20,939 nucleotides of DNA, from the NCBI GenBank assembly GCA_964555565.1, contig CAZKTF010000032.1, positions 1 through 20,939 of the forward strand, in the 5' to 3' direction. Positions 7,339 through 15,186 of this stretch are shown here, in pieces. A program made the translations under genes and the position numbers. The notes beneath the pieces are model-generated. The model did no database searches. It had not been told where the DNA came from and saw nothing but the letters and a program-made list of their open reading frames with translations. Each line of letters begins with the position of its first letter. Position 1 is the stretch's first letter. Source of the DNA: CAZKTF01 sp964555565 (GTDB lineage Bacteria; Planctomycetota; JAJSAM01; JAKLKS01).

Positions 7339-8904
7339 GTGTCCGAGGACCTGCGGGAGACCCGGCTGCGCAAGCTGGAGGAGCTCCGCGCCGCAGGCGT
7401 CCCCCCCTGGCCGGACCGCTACGGGAAGACCCACTCCGCGGCCGGGGCGCGGGCCCGCTTCGAGGCCCTCGAGCCCTCGCTCGCGAAGCCCGGGGACCCC
7501 TCGGCCGAGGTCGTCTCGGTGGCGGGGAGGCTGGTCCTGTTCCGTCCCATGGGGAAACTCGTCTTCGGGCAGATCCAGGACGCCTCGGGCCGCATCCAGG
7601 TGGCGCTGCGGCGGGAGGTGCTGGGGGAGGAGCGGTTCGCCCTGCTCCTCAGGTGCCTCGACCTCGGGGACCACCTCGGGGTGCGGGGGCCGCTTTTCCG
7701 CACGAGGACCGGGGAGGTCACGGTCCTCGCGAAGGAGGCGACCTTCCTCGGCAAGGCGCTGCGCCCGCTCCCGGAGAAGTGGCACGGGCTCGCCGACCGC
7801 GAGGCGTGCTACCGCCAGCGGTACCTCGACCTCGTGGCCAACGCGGAGACCCGGGACCGCTTCCGGGCCCGCACCGCCTTCGTGCGCGAGACCCGCCGCC
7901 ACCTCGAGGCGAACGGGTTCGAGGAGGTGGAGACCCCGGTCCTCATGGCGAAGCCCTCGGGGGCCCTGGCGCGCCCCTTCACGACGCGGCACGCCGCCCT
8001 GGACATCGACGTCTACCTCCGCATCGCGCCCGAGACCTACCTCAAGCGGCTCATCGTGGGGGGGTTCGAGCGGGTCTACGAGTTCGCCCGGTGCTTCCGC
8101 AACGAGGGGATGGACCCCTCCCACCTCCAGGACTTCACGATGCTGGAGTGGTACGCGGCCTGGTGGAACTTCGAGGACAACATGCGGTACACGGAGTCGC
8201 TCCTCCGGGAGGCGATCCCGCGGGTGTGGGGCTCCGGGGTCCTCGAGGTCCGCGGGCGGAAGGTGGACCTCTCGCGGGAGTGGCCGCGGGTGCGGCTCCT
8301 CGACCTCGTGGCCGAGCGGACGGGGATCGAGGTCCGGCGGTTCCCCGAGGCCGCGGCCCTCCGGGCGGAGGCCCGGCGGCGGAAGATCGAGATCGAGGAC
8401 GCCGACCGGATGGGGTGGGGGGGCCTCGTGGACGCCATCTACCGGAAGGCCTGCCGGCCGCACCTCGACGGCCCGGTCTTCCTGGTGGGGCACCCCATCG
8501 AGTCGTCCCCGCTCGCACGGCGCAACGACGCCGACCCCTCGACGGCGGACCGCTACCAGCTCGTCGTCGCGGGCTGGGAGATCGTGAACGCCTACTCCGA
8601 GCTGGTGGACCCCGTGGACCAGCGGGAGCGCCTGGCGGCCCAGGCCCGCGCGCGGGCCGGGGGGGACGAGGAGGCGATGGAGATGGACGAGGACTACCTC
8701 CTCGCCATGGAGCACGGGATGCCCCCCATCTCCGGCTTCGGGATGGGCATCGACCGCGTGGTGGCGCTGTTCGCGGGGCAGGAGAACCTGCGCGACGTGG
8801 TCTTCTTCCCGCTCGTGCGCCCGGTGGAGGAGTCCGGCGGCTCCCCCGGTCCGGGCCCCGCGGGGCGGCCCGACGGGTCCCCGGGGTCCGCCCCGGGGGC
8901 GTGA
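7339..8904 (+). CDS. lysS: Lysyl-tRNA synthetase, class II
   Basis: This enzyme attaches lysine to tRNA-Lys in the cytoplasm. The 521-residue product has an N-terminal OB-fold anticodon-binding domain (about 58-135, including AGRLVLFRPMGKLVFGQIQD) and a class II catalytic core. Motif 2 is FERVYEFARCFRNEG (243-257) and motif 3 is GFGMGIDRVV (from residue 466) continuing to RDVVFFPLVRP. The segment GWEIVNAYSELVDPVDQ matches the lysine-site region of bacterial LysRS. Length is close to the usual 490-510; a C-terminal Gly/Pro tail of about 26 residues is extra. The stretch after motif 2, FTMLEWY, resembles the EpmA (GenX) form more than E. coli LysS, but the OB domain rules out EpmA. The start is GTG behind a purine-rich site; upstream in-frame codons lie antisense to the kinase gene and are not used. 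The stop overlaps the lpxB start by one base (TGATG). Confidence 0.93.
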   Translation: MSEDLRETRLRKLEELRAAGVPPWPDRYGKTHSAAGARARFEALEPSLAKPGDPSAEVVSVAGRLVLFRPMGKLVFGQIQDASGRIQVALRREVLGEERFALLLRCLDLGDHLGVRGPLFRTRTGEVTVLAKEATFLGKALRPLPEKWHGLADREACYRQRYLDLVANAETRDRFRARTAFVRETRRHLEANGFEEVETPVLMAKPSGALARPFTTRHAALDIDVYLRIAPETYLKRLIVGGFERVYEFARCFRNEGMDPSHLQDFTMLEWYAAWWNFEDNMRYTESLLREAIPRVWGSGVLEVRGRKVDLSREWPRVRLLDLVAERTGIEVRRFPEAAALRAEARRRKIEIEDADRMGWGGLVDAIYRKACRPHLDGPVFLVGHPIESSPLARRNDADPSTADRYQLVVAGWEIVNAYSELVDPVDQRERLAAQARARAGGDEEAMEMDEDYLLAMEHGMPPISGFGMGIDRVVALFAGQENLRDVVFFPLVRPVEESGGSPGPGPAGRPDGSPGSAPGA

Positions 8905-10244
8905 TGGCCGGGGAGCGGGGCTCGTCCGCGGCGCGCGCCCTGGAGGTCTCGCGGGCGCTGGCGGGGGCGCTCTTCTCCTTCGTGCCCTTCACGGCGAACC
9001 TCCTCGCCTCGTTCACGCGCGGGGCCGCGGAGCGCGCGCGCGTGGAGGAGGCGCTCGCGACCTGGGATTCTGCGCCCGAGGCGGCGCCCGCCGCGACCTC
9101 CGACGCGCGCGGAGGCGGACGCGTCCTCGTCGTCGCCGGCGAGCCCTCCGGCGACCGGCTGGCGGCGGACGTCGTGGCCGCGCTCCGCCGCCGCCGTCCG
9201 GGGGTCCGCGTGGAGGCCTACGGGGGACCCGGGCTCGCGGCGGCGGGGGCGACGCTCAGGCGCGACCTGGCTTCGGACGCGGTCATGGGGGTTACCGCGG
9301 TGCTCCGCGCGGCGCCGGGGTTCCTCCGGCTCTACGCCGAGTTCCTGCGGGTCCTCGACGAGGAGCGGCCGGACGTCCTCCTGCTCGTGGACTACCCGGG
9401 TTTCAACCTCCGCGCGGCCGAGGCGGCCCGGCGCCGCGGGATTCCGGTGGTCTGGTACGTCGTCCCCCAGATCTGGGCCTGGGCCCCTTGGCGGGCGGCA
9501 CGGATCGGGCGGGCCGTGGACGAGCTCCTCGTCGTCCTCCCCTTCGAGCGGGCCTTCTACGCGTCCCGCGGCGTCGAGGCGCGCTACGCGGGCTACCCGC
9601 TCTTCGCGGACCGGGACGCGGAGGCCCCCGACGCGGCGCTGGCGGCGCGGCTGCGCGAGGGGGGGCGGCCGGTCCTGGCGGTCCTCCCGGGGAGCCGCCG
9701 GCAGGAGGTGCGGAAGAACCTCCCGCTGCTGGCCGCGGCCGCGGAGAGGCTCCGCGGGAGCGTGCCGGGCCTCCGCCCGGTGCTCGCCTGCGCCTCGCCG
9801 CGCCTCCGGCCCGAGGTGGACCGGGTCCTCGCCGGGATCGGGGCGGGGATCGAGGTCCTGGACGGGCAGGTCCGCACCCTCCTCTCCGTGGCCCGCGCCG
9901 CCGCCTGCGTCTCCGGCACGGTGACGATGGAGTGCGCCCACGCCGGGGTCCCCGCCGTCGTGGTCTACCGGCTGGGCGCGCTCCGGCGGGCGCTGCTGCG
10001 CCGCGTGGTGACCACCCCGCGCGTGGCCATGGCGAACCTGCTCGCCGGTCGCGAGGTCTACCCGGAGTTCTTCGGGAGGGGGGGCGACGCGGACAGGATC
10101 GCCGCGGCGCTGGGCGAGCGCCTCGCCGACGGCCCCGTGCGGCGCGAGGTGGAGCGCACCCTGGCCGAACTGCGGCGCCGCCTCACCGTCCCGGGCGTGG
10201 CGGAGCGGGTCGCGTCGGTGATCGAGGAACGACTGCCCGCCTGA
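8904..10244 (+). CDS. lpxB: Lipid-A-disaccharide synthase
   Basis: LpxB joins UDP-2,3-diacylglucosamine and lipid X to make the lipid A disaccharide at the inner face of the cytoplasmic membrane. The 446-residue product shows the family motifs in order: GEPSGD (79-84), VVWYVVPQIWAWAPWR, LPGSRRQEV, SGTVTMECAHAGVP, VVYRL and MANLLAGREVYPEFF. It has the GT-B fold of family GT19. The family normally begins just before the GEPSGD strand; here about 70 residues precede it, with a hydrophobic stretch (about 17-37) that might be a membrane-associating helix. The gene starts inside the lysS stop codon, indicating translational coupling, an unusual partner for lpxB, which commonly sits with lpxA, lpxD and fabZ. 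Its presence implies the organism makes lipid A, hence a Gram-negative outer membrane. Confidence 0.93.
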   Translation: MAGERGSSAARALEVSRALAGALFSFVPFTANLLASFTRGAAERARVEEALATWDSAPEAAPAATSDARGGGRVLVVAGEPSGDRLAADVVAALRRRRPGVRVEAYGGPGLAAAGATLRRDLASDAVMGVTAVLRAAPGFLRLYAEFLRVLDEERPDVLLLVDYPGFNLRAAEAARRRGIPVVWYVVPQIWAWAPWRAARIGRAVDELLVVLPFERAFYASRGVEARYAGYPLFADRDAEAPDAALAARLREGGRPVLAVLPGSRRQEVRKNLPLLAAAAERLRGSVPGLRPVLACASPRLRPEVDRVLAGIGAGIEVLDGQVRTLLSVARAAACVSGTVTMECAHAGVPAVVVYRLGALRRALLRRVVTTPRVAMANLLAGREVYPEFFGRGGDADRIAAALGERLADGPVRREVERTLAELRRRLTVPGVAERVASVIEERLPA

Positions 10245-10271
10245 CCGTGCTACGCGGCCCCGCCATCGGCG

Positions 10272-10700
10272 TTGTACGGGCGGGGTTCACCCGGGGTCGG
10301 CCGTTGGTCAACGCTGGTGGTACCGGCAGCCGTTGGAACGGAGGCAACAAGCATCCGGTGGACGGTCATCGCGTGGGCGGAGGATCCGCGCCCCGCTCCA
10401 GGGGACTGGCGAGCAGAAGTCGTTCGTCTCGGGCTGGAAGGGAGGACAGTGGGTTCCGCTCGACTGAGCGCTAGGCTGCGACCAGATCTCGAGGAGGCTC
10501 CGACCGAGGTGACCGTCGAGCTGGACTCGCTCACCGCGCGGGCGCTGCGAGAAGCGCACTCTCGGGTGCACGAGCTCAGGCTGACCTCCGCGCAGGGCGA
10601 CCTGCATCGCCTTCCAATCGTGATCGACGCCGCCCCGGACTGGAAGATCCCTCCCGGGGCCCGGGACGCAACTCGGCGGGTCCTCGAGGCGGCTCGATGA
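10272..10700 (+). CDS. 5'-truncated DUF1573-gene paralogue, possible pseudogene
   Basis: The open frame of 142 residues matches only the C-terminal half of the anchored DUF1573-like protein at 2923-3780. The match runs from about residue 10 here (STLVVPA against DTLAILPA) through PTEVTVELDSL against PTRLEVQIPLREL, to ATRRVLEAAR against ATRELLEALERK. The signal anchor and SCHC domain (about 145 residues) are missing. No ATG or good ribosome binding site is present; TTG 10272 is simply the first possible start, and the frame is open from 10245, the base after the lpxB stop. Its 3' end overlaps the next gene by ATGA. The frame is free of stops, so it may still be translated by readthrough or from a rare start, but a deletion or insertion remnant is more likely. 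An assembly join at about 10245-10310 is also possible. Confidence 0.55.
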   Translation: MYGRGSPGVGRWSTLVVPAAVGTEATSIRWTVIAWAEDPRPAPGDWRAEVVRLGLEGRTVGSARLSARLRPDLEEAPTEVTVELDSLTARALREAHSRVHELRLTSAQGDLHRLPIVIDAAPDWKIPPGARDATRRVLEAAR

Positions 10701-12664
10701 TCCGGGAAGGGACAGAACGGCGCCTGCGACGGTCCCGCGGCATCCGGATCGCCTTGCTGCTGGTCGCCTTGGGGCTGGTCGCCGGGCTGGTATGGCTAGT
10801 GTCTCCCGAAAGGGAGAACCGGAGACCACAGCGCCGTCTTGCGCCCGGACCCGCGAGATCGAGTCAGAGTGCGATCGACGTCGCTCCCTCGGAGAATGCG
10901 ACCCCGCTTCCTGGGGCGATCGTGGGCGGGCGGCGTCGGTCGTTCGTGGCTGCCGTGGTCCGTGCGGAGGATGGAGGACTGATAGGCGACTCCGAGCTCT
11001 TGGTGGCGGCCTGCTTGGAGGCTGAGTTGGAGACCGCGCCGCGGCGCTGCGATGTCCTGCCTCGCGTAGGCGGTGCGCCTTGGAAGCAGTACTCGAGTCG
11101 GACGGGCGAGTTCGACATCGCGGGCGCGTTGCGTCCTTGCGTCGTGGTCGCCAGGGCGGAAGGGCGCATGAGTTCGGCGTTCCTGGTGCCGACGACGGCA
11201 ACGACGTGCGCAATCCCCCTCCGGCGGGGCCGGGAGTGGGAACTGCGCGTTCTTGACGCGATGTCAAACAGGCCGCTCCCGGCCGAGGTTGACGTCTTCG
11301 ATGCGTCGGAGCGCATGGGCGAGATGAGGTGGGCGGGGAGTGTTCGCTGTGCGCCCGACGGAACCGCGCGAGTCCAGGTCAGGGAGGAGGATTGGAGCCG
11401 CGTGATCGTCCAGTGCTCCGCGGCAGGGTACGCGCGGGTCCAGATCGACCTGTCGGGGCCGCCGGAAGGGAAGGGGACGCCGGGGGATCCGCTGGAGGTA
11501 CGGCTCCTTCAAGCGAAGTGCGTGATGCTCCGGGTCATCGACGAGCAGGGCGCGCCCGTCTCAGCGGCGGTCGTCTCCGCGGATGGGGATGCCGTGTGTG
11601 ACAGCGACGAGAATGGGCTCTGTCGGGGGTTCGTTTCTCCTTTCGGTCGGAAGAGGGTGGAAGTGGCCATCGACCATCCGGACTTCGCCCGGGCAACGGC
11701 AATCGTGCCCCTGCATGCCCTGGACTCCACGAGCCCTGAGCCTGCCGTGGTGACCCTCTCGGCCGGGTGGTCGCTGGAGGGTGTCGTCAGGGAGGCGGGG
11801 GGCGGAGCACCACCGCAAGGAACGAAGGTCCTCCTGTGCGGAATCATACAGCCGAAGAACAGCACGATTTCGAACGAGTACCGGGACACGGCAGCCGTCG
11901 ATGACGCAGGCGCGTTCGAGTTCCCGCATCTGAGTGCGGACCTCGAGCGGGACACGAATACCGTGTACGTCGTAGCCGTCGATCCGGACGGGAGGATGGG
12001 GTGGCAATTGCACCTGGAGAGGACGACAAGGCGGAACAGGTATCGTGCAACGATCGAGTTCCCTCGGCGCGGGGAAGGGCGGCGCGTCACCTTGCAACTG
12101 ATCCGGACGGACGGCGCCCGAGTGTCGGATGGGGTCCTTGTCCTCACGTGGGTCCCGTGGGGGGAAGACTCCCCCGACTCTGACGTGCTCGCGACCTACC
12201 CTCAGTGGGCGCGCGTGAACCGGAGGGAGATCCGACTGCCGGCAAACGAGGACAAGGCCATCGTGAGCATTTCCGACGGTGCTGGATCTTGGATCGTCTC
12301 CAGTTCGGCCGCCCAATGCGGATGGGCGACCGCCGTCCTGCGCCCGTCCGCGATGAGTCCGGACAGGACGCACACGCTGCGCCTCGACCCGCTTCTTTAC
12401 GTCATAGGGCGGGTCATGTGGAGTGCGCCTGCGCCGACGGAGGCCTCCGTGTGTTCACTCGAAACCAGCGATACGCCTCGTGCCGTGTCGCGAGCGCTTT
12501 GCTCCGCGGGTGGGCGCTTTTCCTTCTCGCTCCCCGAGACGTGGCGTGGGCGCTTGTGCGGTCTGCGGGTGGTCGCCCAGGACGGGGGCCGACAACGCGA
12601 GGCGGCTCTTGGTGCCGTGATCCCTCCGGCGGAGGGTGTCGTGGTCGTCGAGTCGCCTCGGTGA
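10697..12664 (+). CDS. Second large anchored Ig-repeat protein, cysteine-rich paralogue
   Basis: The 655-residue product has a strongly basic N-terminus, a single membrane segment (about 17-36, IRIALLLVALGLVAGLVWLV) and a chain of beta-rich modules outside. Module starts near residues 82, 181, 276, 357, 462 and 568 match those of the protein at 3791-5737 within one to eight residues. Shared wording includes GWSLEGVVREAG with GWSLRGTVLEED, VAVDPDGR with VAVAPDGR, and the closing VIGRVMWS with ASGVVRWS. They are full-length paralogues. A clear difference is cysteine content: 14 here against four there, all outside the membrane segment. The carboxypeptidase-regulatory-type fold is inferred from strand and turn patterns; no enzyme motif is present. 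The start overlaps the stop of the truncated gene before it (ATGA). It is followed 63 bases later by an ICMT-like gene. Confidence 0.68.
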   Translation: MIREGTERRLRRSRGIRIALLLVALGLVAGLVWLVSPERENRRPQRRLAPGPARSSQSAIDVAPSENATPLPGAIVGGRRRSFVAAVVRAEDGGLIGDSELLVAACLEAELETAPRRCDVLPRVGGAPWKQYSSRTGEFDIAGALRPCVVVARAEGRMSSAFLVPTTATTCAIPLRRGREWELRVLDAMSNRPLPAEVDVFDASERMGEMRWAGSVRCAPDGTARVQVREEDWSRVIVQCSAAGYARVQIDLSGPPEGKGTPGDPLEVRLLQAKCVMLRVIDEQGAPVSAAVVSADGDAVCDSDENGLCRGFVSPFGRKRVEVAIDHPDFARATAIVPLHALDSTSPEPAVVTLSAGWSLEGVVREAGGGAPPQGTKVLLCGIIQPKNSTISNEYRDTAAVDDAGAFEFPHLSADLERDTNTVYVVAVDPDGRMGWQLHLERTTRRNRYRATIEFPRRGEGRRVTLQLIRTDGARVSDGVLVLTWVPWGEDSPDSDVLATYPQWARVNRREIRLPANEDKAIVSISDGAGSWIVSSSAAQCGWATAVLRPSAMSPDRTHTLRLDPLLYVIGRVMWSAPAPTEASVCSLETSDTPRAVSRALCSAGGRFSFSLPETWRGRLCGLRVVAQDGGRQREAALGAVIPPAEGVVVVESPR

Positions 12665-12727
12665 TCGTGCGGTCGCGATGGCGAGCCCTCACGCCAAGGA
12701 TGGGACACTGAATCGAGGGCCGGGCTC

Positions 12728-13375
12728 ATGAGTGCTGCGGTCCCCAAGGAAGCCCTAGGGAGAGGGAGACGGGTTTTCCAGGCCATGGGCCTGCTGGGAG
12801 CGGCGGGACTCCTCCTCTGGAGTTCCCGCAGCGCATGGATTCTCGCGCGCCAGCTCGTGCAGACGGGGGCACCTGCGACTGGCCTCCTGTTCCTCTCCGA
12901 AACGCTCGTGGTGCTGATGGTCCTGGTGCGCCGGAGGGCGCGCGTCACGAGCAAGGACCTGGGAGTGTGGATCACGGCCGTCGGCGGCACCTGTATTCCG
13001 TGGTTGGCGCGTCCCGGCGCATCTTCACTCGATGCCCCGGGGGTTGGAGTATGGATCCAACTGGCCGGTCTCTGTGTCCTCTTGTGCGCGAAGCTGTGTC
13101 TATGGAGGAGCTTCGGCGTCGTGCCTGCGAACCGTGGGGTCGTCTCCGGAGGCCCGTACCGGGTTGTACGACATCCCATGTACCTCGGCTATCTGATGAC
13201 CCATGCGGGAGTATTCCTCGGGAATGCCACGGCCTACAACGCCACCGCATATGCAGCGACCTGGTACCTGATGTGGTGTCGGATGGGAGATGAGGAGACC
13301 CTTCTGTCGGCTGACCCGGACTATCAGCAGTACTGCGGCAGGACGAGGCACCGGATTCTGCCGGGGATCTGGTAG
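12728..13375 (+). CDS. ICMT/PEMT-like integral membrane methyltransferase
   Basis: The 215-residue product is hydrophobic, with likely membrane segments near 18-31, 51-66, 78-95, 107-125, 152-165 and 170-184. The conserved block GPYRVVRHPMYLG (142-154) and the later DEETLL (188-193) with DPDYQQYC and HRILPGIW at the end are the S-adenosylmethionine-binding and active-site pattern of the isoprenylcysteine carboxyl methyltransferase and phospholipid methyltransferase superfamily. The bacterial substrates of such proteins are mostly unknown; no prenylation gene is visible nearby. ATG 12728 is preceded by a weak GAGGG. The gene is last in the plus-strand run and converges with the HEAT-like gene across the stem-loop at 13375-13411. 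Superfamily call firm, substrate unknown. Confidence 0.8.
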   Translation: MSAAVPKEALGRGRRVFQAMGLLGAAGLLLWSSRSAWILARQLVQTGAPATGLLFLSETLVVLMVLVRRRARVTSKDLGVWITAVGGTCIPWLARPGASSLDAPGVGVWIQLAGLCVLLCAKLCLWRSFGVVPANRGVVSGGPYRVVRHPMYLGYLMTHAGVFLGNATAYNATAYAATWYLMWCRMGDEETLLSADPDYQQYCGRTRHRILPGIW

Positions 13376-13411
13376 GACCTGCACCGCCCCTGGAAGGGGC
13401 TCGGGAGGTCC
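13375..13411. terminator. Bipartite stem-loop between convergent genes
   Basis: GGACCT (13375-13380) pairs with AGGTCC (13406-13411), and inside it GCCCC (13386-13390) pairs with GGGGC (13396-13400) around a TGGAA loop, separated by a partly unpaired inner region. It sits directly after the methyltransferase stop and before the end of the opposite gene, so it could serve both. No T run follows on either strand, so it is not a classical intrinsic terminator. Confidence 0.45.
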
Positions 13412-13441
13412 GTCACTCTGTCTACGTGGCGCCCGTCCCCT

Positions 13442-14711
13442 CTACAGCGACCCGGCCGTTTCGACGACGCGCCGGAGCACCGGCGAGGCCGCGATGGCGG
13501 TCCGGACGGGGCTGCCCTCGCCGGAGTCGCGCTGGAGGTCCATGACCAGCTCGCGGAGGGCGCGGCTCTGGGCGACGACCGACTCGAGCATGTTCAGGAC
13601 CTTCGCGGCGAGCCTGGCGTCCATCCCGCGGATCACCTCGGCGGCCCGGTCGGCCAGGCCGTCGGCCTGGGCGTCGGGGCGGTTGAGGATGCGGAGCCCG
13701 ATGGCGTCCGCGGCCTTGACGCGGTAGTTGACGGAGGCGGTGGCGTCCCCCAGCGCGTCGAGCAGGAGCGCGTCCACGCGGGGGTCGGCGGGGGAGTTCG
13801 CGAGCGGCTGGAGCATCCAGAGGCGGACCGACTCGGGGCCCTNNNNNNNNNNCGAAGAGCCGCAGGAAGGTCTCGGTCTCCACGCCGGGGATCTCGGCGA
13901 GCTGCCGGGCGGCGGCGCGACGTTCGACCTCGCTGCGGGTCTCGTCGGAGGCCGCCCGGGCGAGGATCTCCTTCGCGGCCCGGGTCTTGAGCCTGCCGAG
14001 CTGCCAGTAGGACCAGGTCCGGACCTGCTCGTCGGCGTCGCGGTCCGCGAGGGCGAGGATCTCCTCCGTGACGGCCGGGTGGCCCGCCGTTGCGGGCGAG
14101 ATGGTCTTGAGCACGCGAATGCGCTCGGCGATGTCCCCTGCGGGGCTCCGCAGGAACGACACCAGGCGGTCCGCGTCGGAGGCGATCGCGGCGGCGGCCT
14201 TCTTCTCCGCCGCCTCGGGGTCGGCCGCCGCCAGTGCGGCGAGGAAGCATCCCCGATCCTCGGCCCCGGGGAGGGCTCGGAAGAGGAGGGTCATCTCGGC
14301 CCGCATCCAGGACGGGCTCTCGCGGTCCCAGAGGAGCCGGAGGAACGCGGCCCGGGCCTCGTCCCCCTCGCGGAGGAAGGCCAGGAGGGCCTCGCGGACC
14401 CCGTCCGGGAGCGGCGTCCCGGGCTGCGCGACGGCGCGGTACCGCTCGAAGAGGTCGGCGGCGCGGCCCGCGAGCGCGGCCCGCGGATCGGCAGGGACCG
14501 CCTCACCCGCCCGGGGGGCGAGGAGGTCGCGGTCCGGGACCGCGGGGCGGATCCTCGACGACGGGACCCGGGCCCCGGGGACGGGCCGGCCGGCCCGGGC
14601 GCGCGTCCCGGCCGTGGTTCCCGGGGACGCCGTGGCCAGGGACCAGCCGCCGAGCCCGGCGATCGCCAGGACCCCGACCGCCAGTCCGATCGTCAGCGTG
14701 CGCTTCTGCAT
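13442..14711 (-). CDS. Exported HEAT-like helical repeat protein, interrupted by assembly gap
   Basis: The product begins with a signal peptide or anchor (MQKRTLTIGLAVGVLAIAGLGGW), a Pro/Arg-rich linker, then helical pairs typical of HEAT or PBS-lyase-like repeats, such as VRTWSYWQLGRLKTRAAKEIL and ERRAAARQLAEIPG. A run of ten N at 13843-13852 cuts it. With the gap taken literally the frame shifts, but the reading frame after the gap continues the same repeat style (GPESVRLWMLQPLANSP, then VNYRVKAADAIGLRIL) and ends at TAG 13442-13444. The two halves join in frame only if the true gap is a multiple of three bases. The ATG is supported by GGGAGG at 14719-14724 on the minus strand, seven bases upstream. 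The last gene of the minus-strand run, it is probably periplasmic and a companion of the anti-sigma/HEAT protein upstream. Confidence 0.7.
13843..13852. other. Assembly gap (10 N)
   Basis: Ten unknown bases inside the HEAT-like gene mark a scaffold join of conventional length. Reading frames on the two sides imply a real gap length divisible by three if the gene is intact. Confidence 0.95.
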
Positions 14712-14792
14712 CTTCGTGCCTCCCTGGATTACGCAGACCGGCCGCCGGCCCCCTTCCCGGGGCGCGGCGGTCGCGGACGCCTGTCAACCCCC

Positions 14793-15143
14793 CTACAGGA
14801 TCTGGACCGACTTCGCCACGGTGGCACCGGCGGCGTCAGACGCCTTCACGGTGACGCTGCTGCCGGCCTGCGGCTCCGTCGTGGCGAAGACGAAGAAGTT
14901 CGGGTCGCCGCCGTCGTCGCCGGTGTTCTGGTCCGGGACCGCCTGCCCCGCCTGGAGCATCACCACGGTCATCGGGACCGCGCCGCCCGCGGCGTACCCC
15001 GTGATCGGGGACCCGGCCGGTACGGCCGACGGGCAGACCAGAATCAGAACATCCAGCGTCCCGACGGCGACGGCCAACGCGGCGATGACCGCGGCGGCGG
15101 GCACGGCGATGAACAGGGACTTACGGCGGACTCGACTGCGCAT
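14793..15143 (-). CDS. Small exported protein with one Ig-like domain
   Basis: Not recognised as a named family. The 116-residue product has a basic start (MRSRVRRKS), a long hydrophobic stretch (about 10-36) and then a single beta-rich domain of about 75 residues ending in SSVTVKASDAAGATVAKSVQIL-like strands, the usual finish of a bacterial Ig-like or cadherin-like domain. The long hydrophobic part suggests either a signal anchor or a signal peptide with a hydrophobic mature start. The ATG has a G-rich ribosome binding site (GGGGGGTGA on the minus strand, 15148-15156). It lies 43 bases after the anti-sigma/HEAT gene and 81 bases before the HEAT-like gene, all in one direction, so co-expression is likely. 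Confidence 0.6.
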   Translation of the reverse strand: MRSRVRRKSLFIAVPAAAVIAALAVAVGTLDVLILVCPSAVPAGSPITGYAAGGAVPMTVVMLQAGQAVPDQNTGDDGGDPNFFVFATTEPQAGSSVTVKASDAAGATVAKSVQIL

Positions 15144-15186
15144 GACGTCACCCCCCAGCGTGATGCGAACCGTACTTCCCGCCCGG

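Noticed and set aside
5089..8715. Minus-strand open frame of 1208 codons across lysS and the 3' half of the kinase region
   Set aside because: It is antisense to lysS, whose motifs are clear, and is made of low-complexity His/Pro/Arg/Gly-rich sequence, a usual by-product of high GC content.
5985..8903. Plus-strand frame continuing upstream of lpxB for over 970 codons
   Set aside because: Only the part from ATG 8904 matches LpxB. The upstream part is antisense to the kinase and out of frame with lysS, with no family pattern.
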